A stretch of DNA of 35,873 nucleotides from positions 1 through 35,873 of the forward strand of contig NZ_JAAFZU010000003.1 in the NCBI RefSeq assembly GCF_018263905.1, in the 5' to 3' direction. This DNA is from Loktanella sp. SALINAS62 (lineage in GTDB: Bacteria > Pseudomonadota > Alphaproteobacteria > Rhodobacterales > Rhodobacteraceae). Numbering within the stretch: position 1 is the first letter of the stretch; each line of letters starts with the position of its first letter. The translations under genes and the position numbers were made by a program. This document shows positions 1-9,400 of the stretch, one piece after another. The notes beneath the pieces were generated by a model that was given only the letters and a program-made list of their open reading frames with translations, ran no database searches and was not told where the DNA came from.

Positions 1-1428
1 TATCATGTTCGAAGATCGCTTCAATGCGTAACTGTATCTGAAACCCGCATGCGCCAGACCAGATACACAGAGTTCATGACACTCCCTCGCCCAGCCGCGG
101 CCAGTCGCCACTTGCAGCTCGCTCCAGGCTTGCACTCGATCCCGCCTCGCGGTGAGTACTGCCAGCTTCGCGTCGTCGAGTCCGGACCGGGCATCGAGCA
201 CCTCCGAGAACGGGCTATTGCCGAGTTCGTGCGAGAACTCAGCAAGTTCTACGACCTCCTGCTGCGTCCTGCGCACGTTTTCCGCAGTCGCCACCGCGCG
301 CTTTGCGCCCTCATAGCTGTTGGTTGCCCTCCGAGCGTCCTCGACCGCCGCAAGAACCGCCGATTTCCATGCTATATGGGCTTGTTCCATCGCGGCCTCA
401 GAGCCGCGCACATTGGCCCGCAGGGCGGGCTGATTCAGGATGGGCAACGAGAGCGCAGGCCCGAAGCCCCAACTCCCTATGCCGGCAGCCGTGGAAAGGT
501 TTCCCGACAGAGTAAGGGCAGGATATAACTGTGCCTCGGCGACGCCAACGGAAGCTGCGGCGGCAGCAAGGACCGCCTCGGCGGAACGAACGTCAGGTCG
601 ATTCCGGAGGAGGTCGACCGGAATCGCGCCCTGTTCACTCGGTGGCGTGGGCAAGGGCTGAGCCTTGCTCATGCTTGCCATTACATCATCGGAGGGTTGG
701 GCCAGTAGCGTGGCCAGGGCGTAGACCGTATTGCGATATCCCGTCTCCAGGTCGACCAGGTCCTTTTCGGCACGCTCCAGTGAAAGACGAGCCTGCGCCG
801 CGGAGAGTTCGGTGCCCGCTCCAAGGCGTGTCTTCTCTACCTCCATCTCCGTGACCGCGCGATGCTTTTCCACAGCCTCTTTCTTGACATGCACGGATTT
901 CTGCAAGTGACGCGCTTGCACATAGGCACCAACAACGCCGGAGACTACCGAGAGCCGGGCGGTGCCAAGGTCGAGCTCTGAAGCTTCCAGCTGGGCCGTG
1001 GCCGCGTCTCTGGTGTGCTTCGTGGCGCCGAAAAGGTCGATAAAAAAGGATGGCGAAATCCCCGCTGAGCGGACCTCCGAAGTCGGCCCGTTCTCTGATC
1101 CTGATCGCCGCACCTGCGCCGTTGCGCCGCCAGACAATGCCGATGAGATGCCAGTGCCATCAAGATTGGCCTGAGCCTGAGCAATTCGCGAAACCGCAGC
1201 CTGGAGCGACAGGTTCTGTTCGAGCGAGCCCCTTACCATAGTATTCAGCTTCTTGTCGCCCAGGCTCTCCCACCAGGCTTGTTCTGAAACATCCCCCGCG
1301 ATCCCGGGCCCCGGCTTCGTGATGGCGGGAGCCAAACCCAAAGCCGGCGGCGAGGTGTCGGTGACCTGAGCACAACCGGCCAGTGCGAGAGGTATGAGAA
1401 AAGTGGAAAAGAGCGAATTCGAGTGCAT
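1..1428 (-). CDS. Outer-membrane efflux lipoprotein, NodT/TolC family (partial)
   Basis: This is an outer-membrane factor that would form the exit duct of a tripartite efflux pump. The frame is open from an ATG at 1428 to the window edge (476 codons, no stop seen), so it is cut at the C terminus. The N terminus is a lipoprotein signal with lipobox LAGC at residues 16-19. It is followed by the family hallmark W-W-E-S-L-G-D and two OEP repeats rich in Ala/Gln coiled coil, with the conserved R-N-R-P-D-V-R-S-A-E near the middle (about residue 270). It normally ends soon after an A-x-G-x-G-W-like segment; here T-G-R-G-W occurs about 27 codons before the edge and the tail after it does not look like the family, so a late frameshift is possible. 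It lies downstream of marR on the same strand and may serve both adaptor systems nearby. Confidence 0.9.
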   Translation of the reverse strand, partial: MHSNSLFSTFLIPLALAGCAQVTDTSPPALGLAPAITKPGPGIAGDVSEQAWWESLGDKKLNTMVRGSLEQNLSLQAAVSRIAQAQANLDGTGISSALSGGATAQVRRSGSENGPTSEVRSAGISPSFFIDLFGATKHTRDAATAQLEASELDLGTARLSVVSGVVGAYVQARHLQKSVHVKKEAVEKHRAVTEMEVEKTRLGAGTELSAAQARLSLERAEKDLVDLETGYRNTVYALATLLAQPSDDVMASMSKAQPLPTPPSEQGAIPVDLLRNRPDVRSAEAVLAAAAASVGVAEAQLYPALTLSGNLSTAAGIGSWGFGPALSLPILNQPALRANVRGSEAAMEQAHIAWKSAVLAAVEDARRATNSYEGAKRAVATAENVRRTQQEVVELAEFSHELGNSPFSEVLDARSGLDDAKLAVLTARRDRVQAWSELQVATGRGWARECHELCVSGLAHAGFRYSYALKRSSNMI

Positions 1429-1574
1429 GAGCCTGCCTGTTTCTTGTTTGTTGATTGCACGCCGAGAGTGCAGAGGTGGATGGGAAATGGCGGCGCAAGA
1501 AAGTGCCCTACCGTCCGACAAGACCGTAGGCGTAGGGTGCATTCTGGTGACGCCGCGCCGACGCGGCTTGACAA

Positions 1575-2063
1575 TCAGTCCGCCGACGCGCGCTCCAGCT
1601 TCCGCATCAGGTCGGAGAGCGCCCGCTCGACTTCCGCGAAATCGGCATCATTCAGCGACTGGGTGGCAACGTCCTCACGGAGGTCCCCCACGACGGTCTC
1701 GATCAGGTCGCGCCCTGTGGAGGTCAAACCGACCGGGCGCACGCGGCGGTCGCCCGAGGCATCCGGCCGCCTGAGCAAGCCACGATCGGCAAGCCGTTTG
1801 ACAAGCTTGGTCAGGCCACCGGACGAGATGAGGAGTCGCGGATAGAGCGTCGTTGGCAGCACCTCGTGCGGAGGCGGGGCGCAACGCAGAGCGAAGAGCA
1901 GAGCAAACTCTGCTTGAGCCAGGTCGTGCCGTCGCAAGACCTCCTCTCTGGTGGCTATCGGGTGCCTCAGCAGCCTGTGAGCGAGCAGGGTCGCCGCAGT
2001 GCGGTGCGTGAGCACCTCCGGCCAGTTCTTCCGGATTTCTTCCAGAATTTCGTCCGAGCGCAT
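1575..2063 (-). CDS. MarR-family transcriptional repressor
   Basis: This is a 162-residue winged-helix repressor, the usual MarR length. The wing is clear around residues 95-125, with the D-x-S-G-D-R-R-V-R-P-V-G-L-T family motif, preceded by the recognition helix S-S-G-G-L-T-K-L-V-K-R-L. The start at 2063 was chosen over longer in-frame starts because GGGGAG lies six bases upstream and the protein then has family length. It lies between a divergent efflux operon (adaptor at 2173) and the outer-membrane factor on its own strand. It most likely represses both and releases DNA on binding a phenolic or drug-like ligand; the ligand is not predictable from sequence. Confidence 0.9.
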   Translation of the reverse strand: MRSDEILEEIRKNWPEVLTHRTAATLLAHRLLRHPIATREEVLRRHDLAQAEFALLFALRCAPPPHEVLPTTLYPRLLISSGGLTKLVKRLADRGLLRRPDASGDRRVRPVGLTSTGRDLIETVVGDLREDVATQSLNDADFAEVERALSDLMRKLERASAD

Positions 2064-2099
2064 CTTGTCTCCCCTTTTCGACCGCAGTCTCGAAAACAC

Positions 2100-2138
2100 C
2101 TTGCGTGGAAGATAGTGGGGGCTTATCTTCCGCGCAAG
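2100..2138. promoter_or_regulatory. Probable MarR operator: paired dyads between marR and hlyD
   Basis: Two 15-base arms, 2100-2114 and 2124-2138, are inverted repeats with 14 of 15 positions matching and a 9-base spacer. Each arm also contains a 12-base pseudo-palindrome of its own (CTTGCGTGGAAG and CTTCCGCGCAAG), so this may be two adjacent operator sites, 27 bases apart from start to start. It sits in the 109-base gap between the divergent marR and adaptor genes, where an autoregulating MarR protein would bind. Binding by this MarR is inferred. Confidence 0.65.
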
Positions 2139-2172
2139 ATGTTTTTCACTTTCCCAACCGCTGGATGCAATC

Positions 2173-3327
2173 ATGTCGAACCGCGAACTTGACGACGTCC
2201 TCCCGGCCGTCCCTGCCGAGAACGCAAAGCCCGGCAGCGCCACCCCGGAGGGGGCTCCAAGAAGGCGGGCGCCCCTGTTCATTATGCTTGCTGTATTCGC
2301 GCTCCTTGGCGGCACTCTCTATTGGACGGCGGCATCGGACCACTTCGCCCCCGGCACCTCTCGGGGGATCGTTTCGTCGAACGTGACGCAGGTCGCGCCG
2401 CGGGTCTCCGGTCGTGTTGTCGCGGTGGAGGCCCCGGACAACGGCATCGTGGAGCAGGGTGAAACGCTATTCCGGATGGACCCTCGATCATTCGAGATCG
2501 CAGTCGAGGCGGCCCGCACCAATCTCGCCCAAGCCGTTCAGGGTGTTGCCGCGTCTTCGGCGCAGATAGAGGCAGCCCAGGCCCAAGTCGCCCAAGCGCG
2601 GGTGAACGCGGAGGACGCGCGTCGCACCGCCGAGCGCCAGCAATCGCTCCTGGAGCGCGGGATCGTATCGACGCAAGTTCGAGATCAGGCCCAAGCCGCC
2701 CTCGACTCTGCCGAGGCGACGATCACCGCGGCCGAGGCCAATGCGGAGAGCGCCCGGCAGCAACTTGGCGCACAGGGGGAAGAGAACACAGCTATCCGGG
2801 CAGCCGGGCTTGCCTTGGAGCAGGCGGAATACGATCTGCTCAGCACAACGGTGGTCGCTCCATCTCTGGGTCTGGTGACGAACTTGCACCTGACCGAGGG
2901 GCAGTTCGTGAATGCCGGAGCGGGCGTCGTGACCTTCATCAATGCGGACGCGGTGTGGATCACCGCAGATCTGCGGGAAAACCAGCTGCTCAACGTGAAT
3001 GCAGGAGATGCGGTTACGATCACCTTCGACGCGCTTCCAGGCCGGGTCTTCGAGGGCAGGGTGGACTCCATCGGGTGGGGCATCAATCCCGGCCGCTCGG
3101 AATCCGGCGGCTTGCCGATCAATGCACCATCGAACCAATGGTTCGAGCCAGCGCGCAAGATGCCGGTTCGCATCGTGCTTGATGGCGGGATGGAGGCGTG
3201 GCCGTCAAAGGCTCGGCTGGGTGGCAAGGCCGGGGTCCTCATACATGCCACCGACGACAACCATTTCGTCACGCGGGTAGCTGCCGTTCTCCAGCAGCTT
3301 GGCAGCTACCTGAGCGCACTTTACTGA
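2173..3327 (+). CDS. HlyD/EmrA-like membrane fusion protein
   Basis: This 384-residue periplasmic adaptor is anchored by one N-terminal membrane helix (about residues 33-53, after a Pro/Arg-rich cytoplasmic stretch). Next come the lipoyl half-motif (V-A-P-R-V-S-G-R-V, about 75-85), a long Ala/Gln-rich alpha-hairpin (about 110-215) and the second lipoyl half with T-V-V-A-P-S-L-G. A beta-barrel follows with V-W-I-T-A-D-L-R-E-N-Q, typical of the EmrA/AaeA branch. It would couple the inner-membrane protein encoded 10 bases downstream to an outer-membrane duct. The start lacks a strong ribosome-binding site (only GGA eight bases upstream). Probably repressed by the divergent MarR. Confidence 0.9.
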   Translation: MSNRELDDVLPAVPAENAKPGSATPEGAPRRRAPLFIMLAVFALLGGTLYWTAASDHFAPGTSRGIVSSNVTQVAPRVSGRVVAVEAPDNGIVEQGETLFRMDPRSFEIAVEAARTNLAQAVQGVAASSAQIEAAQAQVAQARVNAEDARRTAERQQSLLERGIVSTQVRDQAQAALDSAEATITAAEANAESARQQLGAQGEENTAIRAAGLALEQAEYDLLSTTVVAPSLGLVTNLHLTEGQFVNAGAGVVTFINADAVWITADLRENQLLNVNAGDAVTITFDALPGRVFEGRVDSIGWGINPGRSESGGLPINAPSNQWFEPARKMPVRIVLDGGMEAWPSKARLGGKAGVLIHATDDNHFVTRVAAVLQQLGSYLSALY

Positions 3328-3337
3328 GGCGCCGCGT

Positions 3338-4408
3338 ATGTATGTTCCTCCACGTCCCAAGCGCGAAGACGACCCGCTTTTCGCAGTGCGTCTCGGCTTG
3401 GTCGTCGTTGCGAGCTACCTCGCCATGGCTCTGATCAACCCGATCATGGGGGCCATTGTCGCGGTCCTGCCGTTCGGACTTGTTGCCGGACAGCGCAAAG
3501 GCTTCAATTTTGTCCGTGCGATCAGCGCACCTATCGCTTTCGGCGTGATGGTCTGGCTGATGGCGAGCCTGGTGGCCATCGTGCGACCGATCCCCGCCCT
3601 CATGCTGGTCGTGATGGGGCTGGTATTGTTTCTGGGCTATTACGCGACACGGCGCACCGGCAGCGGTGTTGGCATGTTGATTATCGTTGCCGCAGTCATG
3701 ATGTCGATCGCAGGTATGGAAACCCCGGCGCTGCTCAACATTTTCCGGGACGGTTTCTTGCTCGGCTGCGGCGTCGCGCTCGTGATCATTCCGGCCCTAT
3801 ATCTCCTGTTGCCGACCGCAACGCGGGAGAAGCACGAAGACGCACCCCGTCCGTCCGCGGGTCATCATGGCGCAGGCTCTCTCATCCGGGCCATCGTGAC
3901 ACTCGGGCTGTGCTTTTGGTTTTACGCTGTCCTACCCGTGTCGGATCTCATCCTTGCGGTCGCGGCCGTCTTCCCGCTGATTTTTCCGACCCGGGAAGAG
4001 GCGTTCGCCGAGGCCGGAGAACGGAGTCTCGCGACTTTCTACGGTGCCATTGCCGCCGTCGGTATCCTGGCTTTCATGATGCTGGTCTCGGCTCACTTCG
4101 TCGTCCTTCTCTGCCTCGTCTTTCTGGTCACGTTCTATTTTGGGGAGAGAATGATCGATGGCAAACGGTCGGCATCGGTTTACCAATTCGCGGCCTCGGC
4201 CGCCGTGAGCATCGTGGCTACGGTTCTTTCCAGCGGATCACCGGACGCGGCAGTGCTTGTTCGCGTCGCGTTGACATTCGCCGGTTCGATCGGCGCCGCG
4301 TTCCTTGTCGCCTTTCTGGAATGGGTGTTGCTTTCGCCGATACGGCACGCCGACAACTACAGCCCACACCCCGCAGTCCAGCGCCGTCGTCTCGGACAGG
4401 AACTTTGA
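3338..4408 (+). CDS. DUF2955 / FUSC-like inner-membrane efflux protein
   Basis: This 356-residue protein has about ten hydrophobic segments in two blocks, separated by a charged loop near residues 160-180 (E-K-H-E-D-A-P-R-P). It resembles the DUF2955 family related to fusaric-acid/aromatic-acid (AaeB-like) exporters, which is usually paired with a HlyD-type adaptor, as here. Known AaeB proteins export aromatic carboxylates; the substrate of this one is not known. It is the second gene of a two-gene operon, and the outer-membrane duct is supplied from the minus strand. Family placement rests on hydropathy, length and context rather than a single diagnostic motif. Confidence 0.75.
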   Translation: MYVPPRPKREDDPLFAVRLGLVVVASYLAMALINPIMGAIVAVLPFGLVAGQRKGFNFVRAISAPIAFGVMVWLMASLVAIVRPIPALMLVVMGLVLFLGYYATRRTGSGVGMLIIVAAVMMSIAGMETPALLNIFRDGFLLGCGVALVIIPALYLLLPTATREKHEDAPRPSAGHHGAGSLIRAIVTLGLCFWFYAVLPVSDLILAVAAVFPLIFPTREEAFAEAGERSLATFYGAIAAVGILAFMMLVSAHFVVLLCLVFLVTFYFGERMIDGKRSASVYQFAASAAVSIVATVLSSGSPDAAVLVRVALTFAGSIGAAFLVAFLEWVLLSPIRHADNYSPHPAVQRRRLGQEL

Positions 4409-4612
4409 TGGCAAGTGCCGCCGAACGGCAGCTTCGTCCGCCATCCGGCCGTCCAAGCACCGCGCGGCGAACTTCCGGATCGAGCCCAAACCGACCGTGC
4501 TTCCGTCGGCGCATTTCGCATCCACTGTTTGTACGAATTTCTCCCGGATCGGCCCGTCACATTGATGATGTTTCCGCGCCGCGACTTGCGATGCTGTTCG
4601 ATTGAATCGCAA
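4409..4612. other. Convergent intergenic gap with a copy of a dispersed motif
   Basis: No credible gene is seen between the DUF2955 protein and the tetR stop. Positions 4424-4441 (AACGGCAGCTTCGTCCGC) match intergenic sequences at 9643-9662 and 35293-35310, suggesting a short non-coding repeat family. No clear rho-independent terminator (stem plus T run) was found. Confidence 0.45.
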
Positions 4613-5215
4613 CTACCCCAGTTCGTGGGGGCGTAGCGCCTCTTGTGCCAGACTGATTTTATGGATCGCATCATCTGCGATCTGTTCGACCGTGAGATCG
4701 TCTCCCACCGTCCAGCTTTGGAAGGAAAGTGCGATTGCATGGGCGACGAGCCGGGCGATCAGGCTCGCGATCACGTGCGCGTCAGCTCCCCATCGCCGGG
4801 TAAGGAGGGACTGCAGTTCGCGCGCGAGATTGTCGATCAGCGCGCTGAAGACCGGTTGAAGATGGGGCGATTCTTTCAGGATCTTGCCGATATTACGCAC
4901 GGCCGAGCGCTCGGGGGATGCGTCGGTGAGGATTTGCCTCATCAGCCGTTTCAGGTCCGGCAGGAGCGAGCCGTTTGATTCCACGAACCAGTCGAGATGC
5001 GAGCCGAACTCGTCGAGCTTCGGGCCCGCGAGGGCCTCATGCTTGTTCTGATAGTGATTGAAGAAGGTGCGGCGGCTTATTCCGGCACGCTCGGCGATCA
5101 TGTCGATCGTCATGACCTCATACCCGAGGCTCGCGGCAAGGTGCAGGGTCGCGCGCTGAATGGCGCGCGCGGTCTTTGTGCGCTTGCTCTGTGTCGGCCT
5201 CTTCGCCTCGGACAT
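4613..5215 (-). CDS. TetR-family transcriptional repressor of the RND operon
   Basis: This 200-residue protein has a standard TetR DNA-binding domain at residues 15-60: A-I-Q-R-A-T-L-H-L-A, then M-I-A-E-R-A-G-I-S-R-R-T-F-F-N-H-Y-Q-N-K. It is followed by an all-helical ligand-binding domain that is not diagnostic for a ligand. It is divergent from an RND efflux operon, the arrangement seen for AcrR, TtgR and MexR-like local repressors, and a 17-base dyad lies in the shared gap. It would hold the pump off until a substrate binds. Divergent position and dyad support the regulatory link; direct binding is inferred. Confidence 0.9.
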   Translation of the reverse strand: MSEAKRPTQSKRTKTARAIQRATLHLAASLGYEVMTIDMIAERAGISRRTFFNHYQNKHEALAGPKLDEFGSHLDWFVESNGSLLPDLKRLMRQILTDASPERSAVRNIGKILKESPHLQPVFSALIDNLARELQSLLTRRWGADAHVIASLIARLVAHAIALSFQSWTVGDDLTVEQIADDAIHKISLAQEALRPHELG

Positions 5216-5245
5216 ACTGAACCTCCATCACGTTCCGATCAGGTT

Positions 5246-5262
5246 ATTGCACAGAGTGCAAT
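5246..5262. promoter_or_regulatory. Probable TetR operator
   Basis: The sequence ATTGCAC-AGA-GTGCAAT is a perfect inverted repeat with 7-base arms and a 3-base centre. It lies 30 bases upstream of tetR and 60 bases upstream of the adaptor gene. Its size and place fit a TetR-family operator controlling both directions. Confidence 0.65.
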
Positions 5263-5322
5263 TTTGTGAAAGGTCCGCCCCAAGACGACCCTGCCACCCG
5301 CCGGACCGCGTGAGGACATACA

Positions 5323-6471
5323 ATGGTTTTTCGACCCAGGCACATGCTCGCATTCGTGTTCATGGCGACCGCCACCCAGGCCCAGATGCCGCCTCCGACC
5401 GTCGGAGTGATCGAGCTTGGAACGCAGTCGGTGCCGCGGACGCTGGTCGAGCCAGGACGTGCCATTGCCTCGGCAGAGGTGTCGATCAGGCCACGGGTCG
5501 GCGGCACGGTGAACGAGATCCTCTATAGCCCAGGCGAGATGGTCGAAGCAGGAGATCCGTTGTTCCGGATCGACCCGGCAACCTACGAGGCGGACCTCAG
5601 GGCGGCCGAGGCCGATCTCGCCTCGGCGCAGGCCTCCGTGCGCGAGGCCGAAGCGGCGTTTCAGCGGTCGGAGCAATTGCTGGGAACGGGCGCATCGCAG
5701 GCCCAGCTCGATACGGCGCGCAGCGCCATGGAGCAGGCGCGGGCCTCATTGCAATCGGCGACGGTCGCACGCGACCTTGCGCAGACTGACCTGGAGCGGA
5801 CGACTGTGACGAGCCCGTTCGAAGGCGTCGCCTCCTTCGCGACCATCTCCGTGGGGGATCTGGTCGTGGCCGGCCAGGCGGATGCTCTCGCGACGGTCAC
5901 AAGGCTCGATCCGATCGACGTCGAGATCCTGGCCCCGTCTTCCCGCATCCTGTCGCTGATCGAAGACGTATCGAGCGACCGCCTGCAGATAGCCGAAGAC
6001 ATCATGGCGACCCTTACGCTCGAGACGGGTCGCGAATACGAGGCGGCCGGGCAGATGATCGCCACGAGCCAGAGCGTGTCCGAGACGACAGGATCAAGGG
6101 CGATCCGGTTCCAGTTCGAAAACCCGCACCAGATCCTTCTGCCGGGCATGTTCGTCCGCTCGGAGGTAACGCTGGGGTCGACAGAAGCGATCATCGTCCC
6201 GCAATCCGCGACCCTGCGCACGCCGACCGGCGAATTGACAGGCTGGGTCGTGGTCGACGGCACAGCCGAGCGGCGAACGCTGCAGGAGCAGGGCACCCAT
6301 GACCACGGCTGGGTCGTGACCGACGGCGTCGAGGCCGGAGAGCTGCTCGCGGTCGACGGGCTGGCGAACCTGGCGCCGGGCCTCGAGGTGCAGACCGTTC
6401 CCGTCCTGCTCGACGAGGACGGCGTTGTCCGGGACCGGGAAAATCCCTCGGCCGAAGCCGGGCGGGAATAG
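5323..6471 (+). CDS. RND periplasmic adaptor (AcrA/MexA type)
   Basis: This 382-residue membrane fusion protein has a short secretion signal ending near T-Q-A-Q (residues 18-21) with no lipobox Cys, unlike AcrA/MexA, which are lipoproteins. It has the lipoyl motif I-R-P-R-V-G-G-T-V at about 55-63 and a coiled-coil hairpin at about 90-150. The second lipoyl half (T-S-P-F-E-G) and a beta-barrel/membrane-proximal domain with L-L-P-G-M-F-V-R-S follow. GAGG six bases before the ATG supports the start. It bridges the RND pump encoded nine bases downstream to an outer-membrane duct that is not encoded in this operon. Confidence 0.93.
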   Translation: MVFRPRHMLAFVFMATATQAQMPPPTVGVIELGTQSVPRTLVEPGRAIASAEVSIRPRVGGTVNEILYSPGEMVEAGDPLFRIDPATYEADLRAAEADLASAQASVREAEAAFQRSEQLLGTGASQAQLDTARSAMEQARASLQSATVARDLAQTDLERTTVTSPFEGVASFATISVGDLVVAGQADALATVTRLDPIDVEILAPSSRILSLIEDVSSDRLQIAEDIMATLTLETGREYEAAGQMIATSQSVSETTGSRAIRFQFENPHQILLPGMFVRSEVTLGSTEAIIVPQSATLRTPTGELTGWVVVDGTAERRTLQEQGTHDHGWVVTDGVEAGELLAVDGLANLAPGLEVQTVPVLLDEDGVVRDRENPSAEAGRE

Positions 6472-6480
6472 CAGGGCATC

Positions 6481-9400
6481 ATGGCGCAGTTCTTTATCCA
6501 CCGTCCCGTTTTCGCATGGGTCATCGCCGTTCTCGTGATGCTGCTGGGGGCGATCAGCCTGTCGCGGCTCCCGATCGAGCAGTATCCGCAGATCGCGCCC
6601 ACGACCATCAACGTGAGTGCCAGCTACAGTGGAGCGACGGCGGATGTGGTCGCGAACTCGGTTACAACGGTTATCGAGGATGCGCTCACGGGGATCGAGG
6701 ACCTGACTTACATGACCTCGTCTTCTTCGTCGGGAAGCGCCAGTGTCGTCCTGACCTTCGAAGATGGCGTGGACCCCGATATCGCTCAGGTTCAGGTCCA
6801 GAACGCGATGCAACGCGTCACGGCGCAGCTTCCGGCCATCGTGCAGCAGAACGGCGTTTCTGTCTCGCGGTCGACAAGCTCGACTCTCCTCGTGGCCGCG
6901 CTGACGGCTCCGGACGGAAACCGCCCGGCGCTGGAACTCGGCGACCTCGTGACCAGCAGGATCGTCGGCCCGGTGCAGCGCCTTGAAGGCGTCGGCTCGG
7001 TTCAACTCTTCGGAGCGGGCTATGCCATGCGGATCTGGATGGATCCGATGAAGATGGTCCAATACGGCGTGACCCCTGCCGACGTGACGTCCGCCATCGG
7101 TGACCAGAACACCAACGTCACCGTCGGACAGCTGGGAAGCCAGCCGATCCCCAAGGGCCAGCAGATGACGGTGGCGCTGTCGGCGCAGTCGCAGCTGACG
7201 ACAGTGGAGGAGTTCGAGCGTATCCTGCTCAGGACAGCGCAGGACGGATCCACCGTGTTCCTCGGAGATGTCGCCGAGATCGTCATTGGACAGGAAACCT
7301 ACGGCACCGGCGGGCGATACAACGGCCAGCCTGCAGCCGGCTTCTCAGTCTCGCTCGCCCCGGGTGCGAACGCCGTGGCAACAGCCGAGTCGGTGCGCGA
7401 GACATTAAACAGCTTGGCCGGCGCGTTGCCAGACGGGGTCGAGATCGTCTATCCCTACGACACCTCGCCCTTCATCGAGGAATCCATCAACCAAGTCTAT
7501 CACACGCTGATCGAGGCCGTGATCCTCGTCTTCCTCGTGATCTTCGTCTTCCTGCAAAGCTGGCGCGCCACGCTGATCCCCGTCGTCGCCGTGCCGGTGG
7601 TGCTGCTGGGGACGTTCGGCGTGCTGCTGCTCTTCGGTTACACGATCAACACGCTGACGATGTTCGCGCTGGTTCTGGCGATTGGCTTGCTGGTCGACGA
7701 CGCCATCGTGGTGGTCGAGAACGTCGAGCGGATCATGGACGAGGAAGGCCTCGATGCCGTTGCGGCAACCGAGAAGAGCATGAGAGAGATCACCTCGGCG
7801 CTCGTCGGCATCGTGCTGGTCCTGTCGGCGGTCTTTCTGCCGATGGCCTTCATGACCGGATCGACCGGAGCGATCTACCGTCAGTTCTCGGTCACGATCA
7901 TCACGGCCATGATCCTGTCCCTGGGCGTCGCGGTCATCCTGACCCCGGCGATGTGCGCCACGCTGCTCAAGCAAAGCAGCCACCGCACGCGCTTCGCACC
8001 TGCGCGGTGGTTCAACAACTCTCTGAGCCGGGCCACCTCCGGCTATGGCCGCTCGGTCTCGTTCCTGATCCGACGGCCCTTCAGCATGCTGGTCGTGCTG
8101 GCCGCCATCACCGCCGGGGCGTTGTTCTTCTACGATCGACTGCCCAGCTCGTTCATCCCGCAGGAAGATCAGGGCGTTCTGATCGTTATGGTGCAGGCGC
8201 CCGACGGGTCGACAGCGCCCAAGACAGAGGCGCTTGTCGAGCGGGTCGAGAACCATCTGCTGAACGACCAGGCGGCGTCGGTCGACTCGGTCTTCGGCGT
8301 GATGGGGTTCAGCTTCAGCGGCTCGGGTCAGAGCGCCGCCATGCTGTTCGTCAAGCTGGAAGACTACGCCGAGCGCGAAGGGACCAGCGCGGAGAGCCTG
8401 GCGGGGCAGATCAATCAGCACTTCTACCTCAACAGCAGATCCGGGACCGTCTACGCCCTGCAACCGCCCGCCATCCAGGGGATGGGTGCGACCGCCGGCT
8501 TCTCGATGTATCTGGTCGATCAGGGCGGACAGGGCGCCGAACGGACGGCCGAGGCCGCGAACGAGATCGTGGCGATGGCGCAGCAGGACGGGCGCGTGAC
8601 CAACCTGCGGGGCAACGACAATCCCGCGCAGTCCTCGCTGCGGATCGACATCGACCAGCAGAAGGCGGCGGCGTTCGGCCTCTCCGTTGCCAACGTCAAT
8701 TCGATGCTGTCGCTGATCTTCAGCGGCCGCGACGTGGGCGATTTCCCGATGAACGACGACCTGCGCCCCGTCATCGTCCAGGGCGAGGCCGAGGCGCGAT
8801 CCCAACCCGAGGATATCGGCGGCTGGTATGCCCGCAACGACAGCGGCGAGATGGTTTCGCTCGCGGCGTTCACCTCCCTCATCTGGGATGAACAGCCGCA
8901 ATCCATCGAAAGGTTCGCGGCGACGCGGGGCCTGAACCTGACCGGCACACCCGCCGAAGGCGTATCCTCGGGCGATGCGATGGAGGCCATGGAGGAACTG
9001 GTTGCCAGCCTTGATGAGGGGTTCGCGGTCGAATGGACCGGGCTGTCGTACCAAGAGCGCCTTTCGGGCAACCAGGCGCCGCTGCTTTATGCGCTGTCCG
9101 CCCTCGTCGTCTTCCTCGCCCTCGCGGCCCTCTACGAAAGCTGGGCTCTGCCGCTGGCCGTCATGATGACGGTGCCGGTCGGGATCTTCGGTGCCATCGG
9201 CGCGGCATTGTTCTTCGGGCAGCTCAACGACGTCTACTTCAAGGTGGGGCTGCTCACCACGATCGGTTTGGCCGCGCGAAACGCGATCCTGATCGTCGAA
9301 TTCGCCGAAGAGCAGCGCCGCGAAAGGAAGTCGCTGGTCGAGGCTGCGACGAATGCTGCCCGCATGCGCCTGCGGCCGATCCTGATGACGACCCTGGCCT

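Noticed and set aside
49-528. Plus-strand frame of 159 codons at the left edge
   Set aside because: It is opposite the outer-membrane factor, whose frame has clear family motifs.
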